Assembly (NCBI RefSeq): GCF_011397635.1
Contig: NC_064760.1
Coordinates: forward strand, 26,758,856-26,822,855
DNA: 64,000 nucleotides
Source: Epinephelus fuscoguttatus
Lineage: Eukaryota > Chordata > Actinopteri > Perciformes > Serranidae
Direction: 5' to 3'
The notes beneath the pieces are model-generated. The model had not been told where the DNA came from. It was given only the letters and a program-made list of their open reading frames with translations, and ran no database searches. Within the stretch, counting starts at the first letter, position 1, and each line of letters opens with the position of its first letter. The position numbers were made by a program, and so were the translations under genes. Below, piece by piece: positions 35,000 to 47,940 of the stretch.

Positions 35000-37738
35000 C
35001 TATGTCCCAAAGTGAGGATAAGATGCATTTCTACCCCCCCACACACACACTCTGCGAAAAAAAGGATTTGGCAATAAAGGATCAACTTCCTTTTCTGAAA
35101 AACAGGAAGGAAATCAATACTAGTCATGTCTACATTGCGAATACTCACATCTTATCTGCTGTAACAAACTACATCTAAGTCTATCATTGTCCATAGTCCA
35201 TATATCTCTATCAGCTATCACCAAAAACAAGTTAAAAATGTTTGACACAAAACATGCAATGCCACATTTACTCAGTGAGGGAAGTTTAAAAAAAAAGCCA
35301 GAGGAAGATGACACACATTTAACAGAGGAAACACTGTGGTTGAGTAAGTGTCATACACTGACACAAGCACTTCTTAAGGACCCTTTTTTTTATTTCTTTG
35401 TAGGTCATGTGGTCTGTGAGCACAATCGATGAGCTCACTCTTGGCTTTTGGGTCCTTTTGCACTGCTCGCTGTGCACAGACATTTCTACATTGAAGTCTC
35501 TAATTTTCCACATGGGTCATTAAAGTTCATCTTATCCTCAGCAGTAATAGCAGTAACTGCTGTAGCGGTGATAATAATTGAAGCACAGTGAAGATTGTCG
35601 TTGTAATTTGGCTGTGATGAGTTGTTTTGGTGAGGCTTCTCCCTGATGGCAATGGAGGAGAGTTTTTGAAGTCCTCATGCTGTCCCTTGGAAGATTTTCA
35701 GTTTTTGTAAGATTTTTTACAATGACTCAGTGTAGCAGTTTCATCAACAGCTGGTTAAGAGTTTTCGCTTTACTGTAGTTTCCATCACAAAATGGCTTAA
35801 CCTCATTTTACCAACCCCCATCTGACTTCGAACCACACGCTCCTGTTTTTCCTCTCCATCCAGTGTTTAAAATAACCATCTCTACCCATTTGCTATCCTC
35901 TGAGTGAAAATAATACCCGTAACCAAATCCTATTAGGTTTAAGAGACTCTTCAAAGTGACTAATAAACTTGAAATGATCCTTTTTATTAGTTTAGACCCT
36001 GATTATACAATAGTACCACAATGTTGTTTCTTTTTTGTTATATTGTAGAATAAAGCTCTTTATCGGCCAGTTTATTTCTAATGGAACAATCTAAATTAAC
36101 AGTCTGTGAACAGAGGGCTGTAACAGGAAGCAAGATTAGTGGGTTAGTGAGGTACGTTGAGTCCGAAGCCAGAGTTCTCTTTGTCACGAAGGTGGCTTTG
36201 TTTTAACCTGGCTAGATCGCAATGCCAACTTATGCTGCACAACTAACCCGGTCAAGACCCAGATTTGTTCCAAGTCTCGGCTTGCAGTTGGCTAAAAAGT
36301 TCCCTTCATTAAAGAGCGACAGGCAGCAACAGGCAGAGGAACATGTCCGAATCCAGCTAAAGGTAAACACAGACGCTCATTTCTCCTTTCCGTTATGTTG
36401 TCAGATAATTATACTAACGATCCAAGCCTATCTGTGTGCACTTTTAGTGGACGTATTTTGACATTGTTTGATGCTGTCTGAATGCCCTATTATTTAATAT
36501 AGTGCACGCTCACGGGCTGCAGGCAGGTCAGCCCGAGCTTTGTACTGGAGAAATGTCAAATATTGAACAGCCTGTCACTCATTTACACAAAAGTAGATCG
36601 GAAAATAGGGCCCAGGTTGAAAAAAACATTAGGTCCCCTTTAAAGTTTGCTGCAGGACGTGCGGTAGTAAAATAAATATTAACTTGAGAAGTCAAACAAT
36701 TAGCAACAGTATTGCTTTTTACTGTAATACTTCATAAAGATTCTTCAAAGGCGGGAGTAGGTAGCACGTAATCAATCAACTTGATTCATTGTATGGGAAC
36801 GTGTAAACAAGCTGAATAAGAAAGCCTGAGTTAACTGAGCAAGTTCATAATCACCTTTTTGGTAGCCATTATCTCTGACTGAGGTTTAGGATTTGTCAAG
36901 ACAGCTAAGGCATAGAAAGTCTGGCTTGGTTGAGTGTACAGACCTCTTATTCTACTGTCGCCCTGTGGTAGAACATGTATTTAGCAAACATGACCTTCAC
37001 AGGCATGCCGATACATTTAATGGCTGCCTCTAAAATCACAAGCAGTAAAGTGACGAATCAGTCAGGTTTTGAATGTAAGGTCAAACGCACCATTGAGGGT
37101 TCCAGTTAGTGTCTGCGGGTGCCTGTGTGTATATGCATGGCCAGACGTCTGTGTGTATGCTTAAAGGTCATTGTTATATGACCATTACTAATGGAAAGAA
37201 AGAGTCAGTGTGTGTATATGAGGACCGGGCCTAAGAAAAATATTTTGTCTTTGCCGGCCTTTATCTACCCTCTGCTCACCTCTGGCAGGCCCGTCTCCAC
37301 CTCCACTTGTCATCATGTCAACCACCATTGAGTTGCTATAGAGCTCCATAGATCACTGTCCTCCCACAATCATGTCCTGCGTCACTTCTCTGTCTCATTT
37401 CTCTTAGCTCTGACTCTATTCTCGGATTGTTCCAGACTAACAACAAACATAATGAAACTGAAACTTTTGTATGGACTGCATGTGGTGGGAGAATACTTTA
37501 AAAGGCTAAATTTTCTTTATCTAAGGGGTTTCTTAGTACCATTTTTAAAATTAAACAGTAGCTGTGATAGAAAGCAGCTGAACTCATAAAACAACTTATC
37601 AAGTGTAACTCTGTGGTAGTATTTATTTTCTTTGAAATATCATAAATAAGTGCCTGCAGTACAACAGGGGCTATAAGCTCACTGCTCCCGCCATAAAACT
37701 TCTAGTAGTGTGCTCAGACTTTGCAAGAGCAGTCTTGT
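35000..37738. other. Non-coding stretch upstream of gene A
   Basis: No exon or recognised repeat could be supported. It is AT-rich single-copy-looking DNA and presumably includes the gene A promoter near 34980-35200, but no TATA box or other promoter signature stands out. Short open frames lack any signature. Confidence 0.5.
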
Positions 37739-37960
37739 TTACTTTAACTTCCTGTTTAGGTTCATACTGGAGCCATTGTCAATCTGCTGTACAGATAAAG
37801 GTTTAAAAATGTCCATTAGAGCTGAATAACTGCTCTGGTTCAAAGCCAAAGTGCCATCACCAAGAAATCTATGGCTGGGCAACTTTTGCTGATGTCCGAT
37901 AAAAACCAGGAGCAAACAGAAAAGGAGAAGTGCGACGACAGAGGTCAGAGTCTGTGGCAT
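37739..37960 (-). CDS. Possible first exon of a type II membrane protein
   Basis: The frame starts MPQTLTSVV, followed by a strongly hydrophobic run (ALLLFCLLLVFIG), then HQQKLPSHRFLGDGTLAL and a polar region with an N-glycosylation sequon (NQSSYS), ending at TAA after NRKLK. A short cytoplasmic start, a signal anchor and a luminal stem are typical of Golgi glycosyltransferases and sulfotransferases. A possible donor (AAA/GTAAAC) lies at the stop codon. I found no downstream catalytic exon and cannot name a family. It could equally be a chance frame. Confidence 0.3.
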   Translation of the reverse strand: MPQTLTSVVALLLFCLLLVFIGHQQKLPSHRFLGDGTLALNQSSYSALMDIFKPLSVQQIDNGSSMNLNRKLK

Positions 37961-38929
37961 TTTTAGAAGTTGTGAAGGAGGCTGGTAGCTGCTGCCTGGT
38001 CAGCTCCATTTCCGGAGGAACTGAAGCACAGAGACACTGACCTCTTGAAATGTAAATTAAGTGAAGAATTAGTACACTAATAAAATATGTACATCACAGC
38101 TTCACTCTTTGTCAGTTTGAGGTTTTCTAAGTCAATCTATCACAGCGAGCGGACGACAGAAAACATTGATTTGCAATATTGCTGACACCAGAGGTTCCAC
38201 TGTTAACTTTGGAGCAAACATGCTGAGCTGTCCAAAAGCTCCTCGGTCAGATGATCTCTACTCCCTAAATGTGTTTGCCTGATGAGACACAAACCATCTG
38301 CTGGAGGGGAAATGAGATGACGCATCCCTGAGGATGCTTCTGTCAATACTGCCCCCCATCATTCCATTATACCCAAAAGCACATTTAACATGTTTACCAC
38401 GCTGCACATCAAGGTAACTTATACAAACTTTAAAAGGGAAAAAGTAAGTTTAATGCACCTCATTAGGTGTGCATGTGTCTGTACATGTGCTTGTCCATAT
38501 ATAAGAAGGTCACTGAGCATTACTAAGGATAAAGAGCACACTGTATGCAGGAGAAGTTGGTCTAAAATAACGGCAGGAGACGGGGCTGCACTGCAAACTC
38601 ATTGTGAGGTACTGCAAAAATCACTGTGACATGTTATTATTTATGTATTCCACATCTGATGCCCTGAGAAAGACCCCTTGGTTGCTGTGTTGAACAAATA
38701 TTTGGCATGTCAGGTTTTGTTTACCCTCTGCTCACCTCCTGCGACAGTTGTTTTTGCCTCCACCTGTCAACACTATCAGTTAAATAACATAAAAATGCCA
38801 CCACTGAGCTCCTAAAGTAAATATTAGCTTCATAATATTGCAGTCATCCTCGCAATATTGAGCCAAGGCCCTTTTAAACAATTTACCTCTCTGCCATCTC
38901 AAGGTGTGTATATATATAGTTGTGTGATA

Positions 38930-39370
38930 AGGGATTAAAGCCATAGGCTGCATAGAAATGATAGATGTAGCCACCATGACGTCACCCGCTGGTTTTGAAG
39001 CATCCAGTTTGGCATTTTGGGGTTTTTTGGAGCCAGACATGACCATATTTGGACGAGAGGGTGAAACTGAGGAGAAGTGAGGAGTGGATCTGACTCACAG
39101 ACTGTGGTGACACCTTGCAGGCAACCTTTCATTTGAAGCGGCCACACCCTTAATTATGCGTAACATAAAGTCTTAATAACATTTCGCTATACAGACCAAA
39201 TACGTTTTTTGTATCAGGCTGTAAACATGTTTATATCCACTGTTAAGTTGGGCATTTTAACATGGGGGTCTGTGAGGACTGTCTCCCTTCTGGAGCCAGC
39301 CTCAAGTGGCCGTTCAAGGAACTGCAGTTTTTGGTACTTGCATGTTGGCTTTATTTTTCAGCCCCTGAAC
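38930..39370 (+). repeat. Dispersed repeat, copy 1
   Basis: Contains GATAGATGTAGCCACCATGA, TTTTGGAGCCAGACATGACC, GTAAACATGTTTAT and TTGGGCATTTTAACATGGGG. An inverted copy lies at about 57490-58000, sharing these landmarks in reverse complement. No coding capacity was seen. Confidence 0.7.
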
Positions 39371-40440
39371 CCCTGTCAATTGAGATATCAGCTGTTCATC
39401 TGATTGCCTTGCTGCTTAAGTGCATTAATGCTGCAGTTATGAGCATTCTCCACCTCCCCATCACTGGCAAGTCTTTATCTCAGCAGAGTCCCCAGCCTCT
39501 AACACCACCAGTGTCTGGACAGGGGTTTATCTTGCTGCTGCTCAATGCAGACATCCCTTGATTACAAAATTTCCCTGTAGAGCCTAAGTCTCTCTGTTTA
39601 ATCGTCGTTCCATAACATCTGGTAATCTGTGCACGCAATTATCTTTACTTCATTCACCCGTCTCTTCTGATTGACATTATGCATGGACATATGACATGTT
39701 TTGTTGTTTAATTTGAAGGACTTGTAACTACACGTAGAGGCTATGGCAGCTACAGCGATACCACATGGAGACAACAAGAACTATGATTGGTCAGCAGGGC
39801 TCCTTGTGTTGCCAGTAAAGATTGTTGAGTTTGCAGATAACACGAAGCACACTGAAAAAGAGTCAGTAGTCTTTTTCAGAAACACACAAAGGCATCGACA
39901 CTGCTAACTGCTCACCATGAATGACACAATGAAAATACAACTGCACAGAACAGTCATATTCAGTAATGAGATAATTCAAACATTCGCGCCATCGCTCACA
40001 ATATAGGTACAATATAATGAAAAGCACAACACAGTAAGATCATGTTCAACAGATTTGTCCGAGGTTGCTGTGGCGCCTTGATCGGGTGCAAAACTGTACC
40101 TCAGAAACCTAAGCTCTCTCAGGTGCAACTAACCCGCTACGTCAAGTATGAATCAAGCTTTAAACCCCACAAAATCTCTCTATAAATCCATGAAATCACC
40201 ACAAGATAATGGGTTTTTATTTAAACTCACTTTTCTGTGAAAGTGATGAAAAGCCTAAGCATGTCGTATTATTATAATATTCTTGGTTTTGTCACTTTTC
40301 TCAAACATAAATTAGACTCAAGTGAGTGTAAATATAATAGACGGGATATAGAGTAGGTTCCTTTGTTATCAGTCACTCTCTTTCATCCAGTCCATTTATT
40401 CCTTACTCCATCTACAGGAACATACTCTAATCTGTGTCTC

Positions 40441-40467
40441 CGTGTGTGTGTGTGTGTGTGTGTGTGT
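40441..40467. repeat. (GT)n microsatellite
   Basis: About 13 GT units. Confidence 0.95.
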
Positions 40468-42068
40468 ACAATTCATGCATGATGGATTTATGGCTGCTGC
40501 TCCCGGCGACTGTGGAGCCCCGGCCCTTTCCCCACTTCGTACTTCCCACCCTCAGCCCTCCTGGGAGTGTGTCTCAATGTCCCCCCTCCTTTCCCCTATT
40601 AATATCCCACTAGGGAGACCAGAGCTCATGGGGAGTTTGGGAGCGGAAACGCCTCCAAGTACTCCTGGAAGACACAGAGCTGGGTGAGGGCGAGGAAAAC
40701 AAAGAGCAGGGGAGATTAAGGCAAGTGGGGAGCGAATTTCGGTCTGAATGTGTGAAAGAGGATTAGAAAACATGTGGGAGGAAAGGAAAGAGGATGGAAG
40801 TGAGAGAAGGCGGGGGTTGAAGTTAAAAATGCTGGCACAGGACGTGATGTTAAGATGTGTCCCTGATAGACACACCTTACACTAACCAGCACAGTTGCCT
40901 GTGTGATTATCAGGAAAACAAACAGTATTCACGCCGTCTTCTTTTAAAGGATGTAAAGTTAATCAATGTAATTTTACTCCGAACATTCCCAGTGTATCCT
41001 TTTCTTTTTCCTCCCACTCACAGTGTGTTGGGACACTGCCATGATAAATCCCGTCTCGGTTACTCATTGCAGCATCGTTATGGGAGATATGGTTTCAAGC
41101 TGTGTTTTCCCACAAACAATCTTTTCTGGATCAATGACTTACCACTTGACAATGCTTGTAGTCATCTGAGTTGTGTATTTTTTGTCAGAACGTGGCCTAA
41201 AAATGGGCATGAGAAAGGTAGGATGCTGAGACCGTGACTCCGTGCCTACCCAGCGTGAGGAAGAGAGCCACTGCAGGACATGCAGATACTTAGCAAACAG
41301 CATTCTCATGAGTTCAGTCTCCTTAGGCACAATCGAAGGGGAAAAATGTGCAAACATAAACATGCCCTTAAAGGAAAGATGATTAGGGATGTACAGAAGA
41401 GAAGAAGTTCTCCTGACCCTAGGCTCCAACTCTTTCTCTCCGCTGGGAAACAAAGTCCTCTTTTCATTTCTCACATGGCCCGGCCACCCCTGCTACTAAC
41501 ACAGGACAGAGAGATGCTGAGAAAACCATGCGAGGACATGAGCAGGGGACCAGTATGGGAAAGATTATCCTGGAGCACAAAGTCCCCTAGTGGTAGTGAT
41601 TTAAAATGTTTGGAATTTTTAGTTTTTACAGGTTCGAGATTCATTTTATAGGTTTGGTTTAAAGGTTTTAATGCCACCCATTTATGTCAGCTGTAAGCTC
41701 AAAACAGGAATACAAACTTACACAATCAGGGGCAAATAAGTTAAGCAAGCGCAGGCTAGAGGTTTAGGTCTTGTTGGCTAAACCCCTGCGGTGTATATCA
41801 GTGTGTTTTTTCCTGTCGGTGCATCCGACCAGACAGAGCAGCCACAATAATGTGAATCAATTCAAGGCCACGAGTCCTCGGTGCTAAACACAGCCAGAGT
41901 CAAGGTTCATGAGAAAATTTGTGCTCTATCTGTGCACAAGTGTTCACACACAGACATTCTTCCTTGCTGTTGTAATGCATATGCCGCAAGTTTTAAAGTC
42001 TCTTGAACAAGCACCACAACATGAAAATATCAACAACTCAGATGCAAAGTGCGGTTATAAAACTAAAA

Positions 42069-42103
<35 letters not shown>
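42069..42103. repeat. (GAT)n microsatellite
   Basis: About 12 GAT units; frames through it give poly-Asp or poly-His. Confidence 0.95.
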
Positions 42104-42104
<1 letters not shown>

Positions 42105-42841
42105 CAGGTACTCCATGGTACAACTCATGCAGACAGCAACGAAGTATACACACTTTAGCAACACAGCAAATAAGTGTACTGAATATGAGTGCAACTTGTC
42201 CTTGTCTACTTGAATTGTAGTGCAGTAATCAGTGAGAAAGCACATAACACAACTGTTCTTGATAAATAAATAAAACTCTCTGAGGAAAAGAATAATAACA
42301 GCAAAGCTTGCTCTATTTCATATTGACAGAGAAGTATCTTGACACTGTGATTCAAACACAATCAATGCAAATAATCTCAATGACAACAACAATCAGTAGA
42401 GAAACAAAATAAAGGCTTGAAGCTAACCTCCCTCCAAAATAAGACATCGTATCCTCCATGAATTCTTATGCAAACATTACTTTTGATAGTCAGATTTACA
42501 AAACCACAGCTGAAAGATCCTTCGATACAGTGGTTTACTGGAATTAAAGGGGACAAATCCATGTGGGTGACTGCATTGGTGGGCTGGTGGACCATCTATA
42601 AAAGTCTATAAAGGTTTTACTAGCCATCCAGCCCTGTCTGCTTCTTTATCTGTCCTGTCTGTGTGTCTGCATGAGAGTGAGCTGTGTGCATGCGTGTTCC
42701 AGGATTAAGCTCACTGGCCAGTCACAACCAAGTTAATTAAGCTTGTGCTTATATCATAGGCTCTGCTGTTTGGCTGAATTGAAAAAATATCAAACATGTC
42801 GATCTACTGGGATTTTGATGCACAATTATCTCTAGGGTTTA

Positions 42842-43795
42842 CAGAGGATGGTATGAAAAGAGGAAATATCCAGTGAGCAGCAGTTCTCCGGGTGAAAATG
42901 CCTTGTTGATGCCAGAGGTCAGAGGAGAATGGCCAGACTGGTTCAAGATGATAGAAAGGCAACGGTAACTCAAATAACCACTCGTTACAACCAAGGTCTG
43001 CAGAAGACCATCTCTGAACCAACAACATGTCCAACCTTGAAGCAGATGGGTTACAGCAGCAGAAGACCACACTAGGTACCACTCCTGTCAGCTAACAGCA
43101 GGAAACTGAGGCTACAGTTCACACAGGCTCACCAAAACTGGACAATAGAAGATTGGAAAAACATTGCCTGGTCTGACGAGTCTGGATTTCTGCTGCCACA
43201 TTCAGATGGTAGGGTCAGAGTTTGGTGTAAACACCATGAAAGCATGGATCCATCCTGCCTTGTATCAACGGCTCAGGCTGGTGGTGGTGGTGTAATGGTG
43301 TGGGGGATATTTTCTTGGCACACTTTGGGCCCCTTAGTACCAACTGAGCATGGTTTAAACACCACAGCCTACCTGAGTATTGTTGCTGACCGTGTCCATC
43401 CCTTTATGACCACAGTGTACCCATCTTCTGATGGCTACTTCCAGCAGGATAACGCAACATGTCACAAAGCTCAAATCATCTCAAACTGGTTTCTTGAACA
43501 TGACAATGAGTTCACTGTACTCCACTGGCCTCCACAGTCACCAGCTCTCAGTCCAATAGAGCACCTTTGGGATGTGGTGGAACGGGTGATTCACATCATG
43601 GATGTGCAGCTGACAAATCTGCAGCAACTGTGTGATGCTATCATGTCAATATGGACCAAAATCTCTGAGGAATGTTTCCAGCACCTTGTTGAATCTATGC
43701 CACCAAGAATCAAAGCAGTACTGAAGGTAAAAGGGGTCCAACCTGGTACTAGCAAGGTGTGCCTAATAAAGTGGCCAGTGAGTGTACGTTAGTTC
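42842..43795 (+). pseudogene. Inactivated Tc1-like transposase
   Basis: The C-terminal catalytic part is intact from 43076: WSDESG (first Asp), FQQDNATCHKA (second Asp), SPIEHLWDVVER (Glu), the DDE triad of Tc1-like enzymes. In the same frame, KQMGYSSRRPH lies just upstream and is followed by TAG at 43073-43075. The downstream residues PLLSANSRK suggest a CAG-to-TAG change. The helix-turn-helix part further upstream is present only as degraded sequence. The frame runs to near 43792, where CTAATAAAGTGGCCAGTGAG is a typical element end. The first available Met (43244) gives a 182-codon fragment lacking the first Asp. Confidence 0.85.
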
Positions 43796-44250
43796 ATATG
43801 TAGGCAATCATGACTAGGGTGTAGTCTATATAACAGATCATTTTACCTGTTAGTCTTAGACGGCCAAAACGAATGAATAAAAGAGAAATGCATATGGAGC
43901 CACAGTGTGCAAAACCTTCTTTCATCATCATTGCATTTAATTTAGAACATCCTTTTGTTTATTTTCAGTAAAAAAGAATTACTAAGACTCTAAGTTTTTA
44001 TTTTGTACTGTACATGTAATCAACCCTCATTGGCCTGAGCCCCCACCCTGAAAAATAGTAAACCCTTATTATTTGGGTGTAATCAGTACAGGTCAGCTGT
44101 CCATTTGCTTGCTAGCAATTATCCTGCTGGCAAAAAGCTTGCTATAGCAGTAGTGTCCAAGATGTTCTGTGCATGTATGAATGAATCTTTAACATCCAAT
44201 CTTCAAACTGCACACACTACTGTTGTAAACACGTGGCCACTGAGCTATTA

Positions 44251-45096
44251 AGGCCCTGACACACCAAGCTGACGGTCGGCCGTTGACCAAAGTCATGCCG
44301 TCGGTGAGCATCTGTCAGCCTAGTTTTTGCGGTGTGTCCCGCACCATCGGCACTTTGGCGTCGGCGGCGGTGGCTTTTTGGCCGACTGAGCATGCTGAAA
44401 TGGCGGCAGAGCTAGTCGGTGAGAGAGATCTGACAGCCAATCAGACACTGATTGGCTGTTTTATTTCCTCGCCCCTGTGGCGAGTGAATCTGCCTGTAGT
44501 GAAACTGGGGCTAACCGGTGGTTCCTCCTCAGGCTCCACTTCACTCAGCTGCCTGACAGATTCTTTGCTTCTTCCCTGAATAACAAACCGGAGCTAGCTG
44601 GGAGCGGCTAGCGGAGCGTTAGCTGCAGCATGACCAGAGGGAAGCCCAGCCAGTTAGCCTCCGCTAGCTTCCCAGCTAGCCCAGGCTCTCTGTTAGAATC
44701 CAAATGGAGAGTCGGGGCTAGCTGGGAGCAGCACTGAGCCCCAGTTTGTTATTCAGGTTAAAGTGGGAAGAAGCAGCGGGTTTATTGGGCAGCTGAGTGA
44801 AGTGGAGCCTGCGGAGGAAACACCGGGACCGTCTGGATGTAATAGTCCGTGGAGGGGCTGAGGTGCTTGGCTGCACAGATAGGAAACCCCTCTGTTGTCA
44901 GGATGCATCACTCTCTCACTCCGGTCTCTCTCACGCAGGCGCAGAACATACATGCTACTTGGCTGTCAGATGTAGTCCGTGTAGTGTGTTCAAATGCAAC
45001 TGACACAGGGCAACGCAAAGCAACATAGACGACACAACAGTTGGCTTTCGTCGCCATTAGCTCTTTGATGTCGGTTTGGTGTGTCCGCACCTTTAG
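44251..45096. mobile_element. MITE with internal fold-back
   Basis: The outer ends are inverted: AGGCCCTGACACACCAA at the left, TTGGTGTGTCCGCACCTTTA at the right (the right-hand match begins TTTGG). Inside, the arm near 44505-44590 (CAGGCTCCACTTCACTCAGC) reappears inverted near 44745-44830 (GCTGAGTGAAGTGGAGCCTG). No transposase is present. Confidence 0.8.
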
Positions 45097-46944
45097 CCTT
45101 ATAAACCAGCGCATCATACATACATCTGACCTGAAGATGGTCAGAATCACAACCACAGCATGAACAGTGATGCATTCACTGACATATACACTTCAATGCA
45201 TTTGAACGGTAACATGATCTTGCAGCTTAAGAGAAAAAGTGAAAAAATCTACACAGTCAGTGACTGTGATCTTTGATCAGAACTGACTGAACAATTTCAA
45301 TCAACAGGCATAATTAATTTGCCTTTTTTTTTGTCAAAATTACAAACTAAATTCCTAACTGACTGATCAAAGTCTGTCCTTTTTAATATTCACATGCAGC
45401 TACTAGCTAAGAAAGAAGCAGAAAGCAACAGTCCAATCAATTGATACATGACAAAGAGAAAGCTTCTCTTCTTGCTATTGTTCTAGCCAGTTCTCAATCA
45501 TTCAGACCAGACCAGTGGGAGTAAAGCGCGCTCAATAGCATCTTGAGTCATTGCTAAAGGAAAAGGTTGGGCTGATTAAACACCGCACTTTTTTCAAGTC
45601 AGACACATGGACAGAATGTTACTGGAAATACCTGCCTGAAACATAAATCAGCAGGGTCGAACACTAGTCCGACACTACAGTGGGAGGCTTGAAAAGAGCT
45701 GCAGGACACAATTTACAACTTGTCGGAGGTTAAAATCCAGGCTCATTCGAAAAGGTATTTAAACAGAAAGTGATATTTCTGTGGGGTTTTTTCAGATAAA
45801 TATTAGGATAAGACATCTCACAGTGATTTAAACGGCTCTAAAACATTGCCACTGTTTAATGTTATGTCAGTTCTCACATCACAGCGGGTATTCCTGCTGC
45901 ATCAAAGTCAGAATGAAAGACTGAATCTGTACTCAGAGCAATTTACACACTCGAGGCATTTCAGGAATTTTCACACACATCTTCTTCAAGTCGCCCTGTC
46001 TACAGAGTACATCATCCATCTTCCGTAAATGAACCCTGTATATTGGATTCATATGGAGAGCCTAAACAAAGACGGGAAGGAAACACACTGTCTGCACGGA
46101 CGGACACAATGAGGGGCTGGAGGAGAGGGCCAAGAGTCCAAGGGGAAAAAACTCACCTAAAAGGGCAAAGGTGACATTCCAGACACTAAATACAAGGGCT
46201 TCAATGTGAAGTACATTTCAGGTTGATTCATAATTAGTTTCCAATAACATGTTACTCACCAAATCATTTTGGGAAAATTTGGGGTGCACAGTTTTACAAT
46301 GTGGAGTTGTTTAAGGCAAGAAAAACAAGCAGTCAGACGATCAGACATACTTTAAACAATCCCCAGTTAATGCAGTTATATAAGGCACTCATTTGGAAGT
46401 GAAAACAGAAATGTACACATCTAAAATGTCCATTAAAATGATTCACTGCATCATAAAAATGTGTGCAAAAAATGTGTAGTGTAGCTTGGCAGGATCTAGC
46501 AAACATTTACGAGACAGTATGGCATATAATTTTAAAATTTATGCTTTGGGGTGTTAAAGATCATCCTTTCTTCATTCTTCCTTTGAAAAAGCAGCTGACA
46601 AAACAATCTTACCTAAAAGCTCATTAAGCAGCTGTCCTGAGGCTTTCTGTCACACCACATGATCTTCATCAGCAGATGATGATCAGCAGTGATGGAGATG
46701 TAGAATCTCAAATTTCCAGGTTGCCAACATGGACATGAAAATGCATGAAGTGCCCAGTGTAAATGGGAAATGTGAACATCTACAAACATCAACATCTGGC
46801 AAACTGATGAAGATCTTGGGGCGTGAAACTATTACAGTCAATTGACCTTAAGTTTAGATTATTTTGTCTTTTTTTTATAGTATTGTGATAGAATGGTAAC
46901 TTTTATGAAAATGACCATATCCACACAGTAGCACATAAGACAGA
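45097..46944. other. Non-coding stretch, no feature seen
   Basis: AT-rich sequence with no supported exon, no tandem repeat and no clear inverted-repeat element. Confidence 0.5.
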
Positions 46945-47272
46945 CAGTGCTGGGAAGGTTACTTTTAAAATGTAATTGGTTACAGATTACTAGTTACCCT
47001 GTAAAAAATGCAATAAATTAATGTACATAAGTGTGCACTTGTGTTGCACTCAAATGTGTCCCAGTAACTTATGACCCACATTGAATGATATATTCAGAGT
47101 GAATGATATATTCTAAAAATAAATTATCTGAATGTAACTCCTTTGCAGTCACCTACATTTTGATAAGTAACTGTAATCTCATTACATATGTTTCCTCGGT
47201 AATTTATTTTGTAATTTTATTAATTATTGTAATGTAACTCCATACATGTAAGTAGTTACTCCCCAACACTGG
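46945..47272. mobile_element. MITE with CAGTGCTGGGAAGG ends
   Basis: The left end is CAGTGCTGGGAAGGTTACTT and the right end is AGTAGTTACTCCCCAACACTGG minus its first bases, an imperfect inverted pair. The interior GTAATTGGTTACAGATTACT is characteristic of a very common teleost DNA element. Confidence 0.75.
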
Positions 47273-47652
47273 AGACAGAAAATCCATGTCTCCATTTTCT
47301 GAGACCCCTTATCCTATTAAAGCAGGATTTATACTTTGGGCGCAGGCTCTGCGTCGATGTAGAGTCTACACCATACCCTACACCATAGCCTGGCCTGCAC
47401 CTCCCCATTGCGGCAATGCAGACCTCCTGTCTATTTTTGGAAGCTGAAACCATTTCCCTCAGTGGAAACAAAGCTTTTACTTAATTTAATTTCACAGATA
47501 AGAAACAATAAATTGTGAAGACAATAAAGCCTCCACAAAAATAGAATTTTAAGTCTTGTGTGTGATTTATCCTGGCTTCATAGGAGTAGAGGAAATCTCC
47601 ACTATTCACTAGGCTAATTTATACAATGTGAAATACCAAAGGCTGGTGATAA

Positions 47653-47940
47653 GGCGGCAGTAGCTCAGTCTTGGGTTGGGAACCGGAGGGTCGCCTGCTC
47701 AAGTCCCCATCCGGACCAAAATATGGAACGTGGACTGGTGGCTGGAGAGGTGCCAGTTCACCTCCTGGGCTATGCCGAGGTGCCCTTGAGCAAGGCACCG
47801 AACCCCCCAACCGCTCTGAGCGTCTGTCATGGGCAGCCCCACTCTGACATCTCTCCACTTAGTGCATGTATAGGTCCTGTTTGTGCATGTGTGTGTTTGG
47901 ACCTGTGTGTAATTGACAACAGAGTGAAAAAACAAAGAAA
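47653..47940 (+). mobile_element. tRNA-headed SINE
   Basis: The head contains an A-box-like TAGCTCAGTCTTGGGTTGG and a B-box-like GGTCGCCTGCTCAAGTCC, the split promoter of RNA polymerase III in tRNA-derived SINEs. The body (GAGGTGCCCTTGAGCAAGGC) is a familiar teleost SINE segment. It ends in an A-rich tail (GTGAAAAAAC). It is not a functional tRNA gene, because no cloverleaf closes. Confidence 0.82.

Larger units (their letters stand above)
37961..42700. other. Non-coding stretch with one dispersed repeat
   Basis: No exon could be supported. It contains the dispersed repeat at 38930-39370, a GT microsatellite at 40441-40467, a GC-rich patch at about 40495-40690 and a GAT repeat at 42069-42103. 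The rest shows nothing I can identify. Confidence 0.5.

Noticed and set aside
47653..47730. tRNA gene
   Set aside because: A and B boxes are present, but no cloverleaf forms and a SINE body follows directly.
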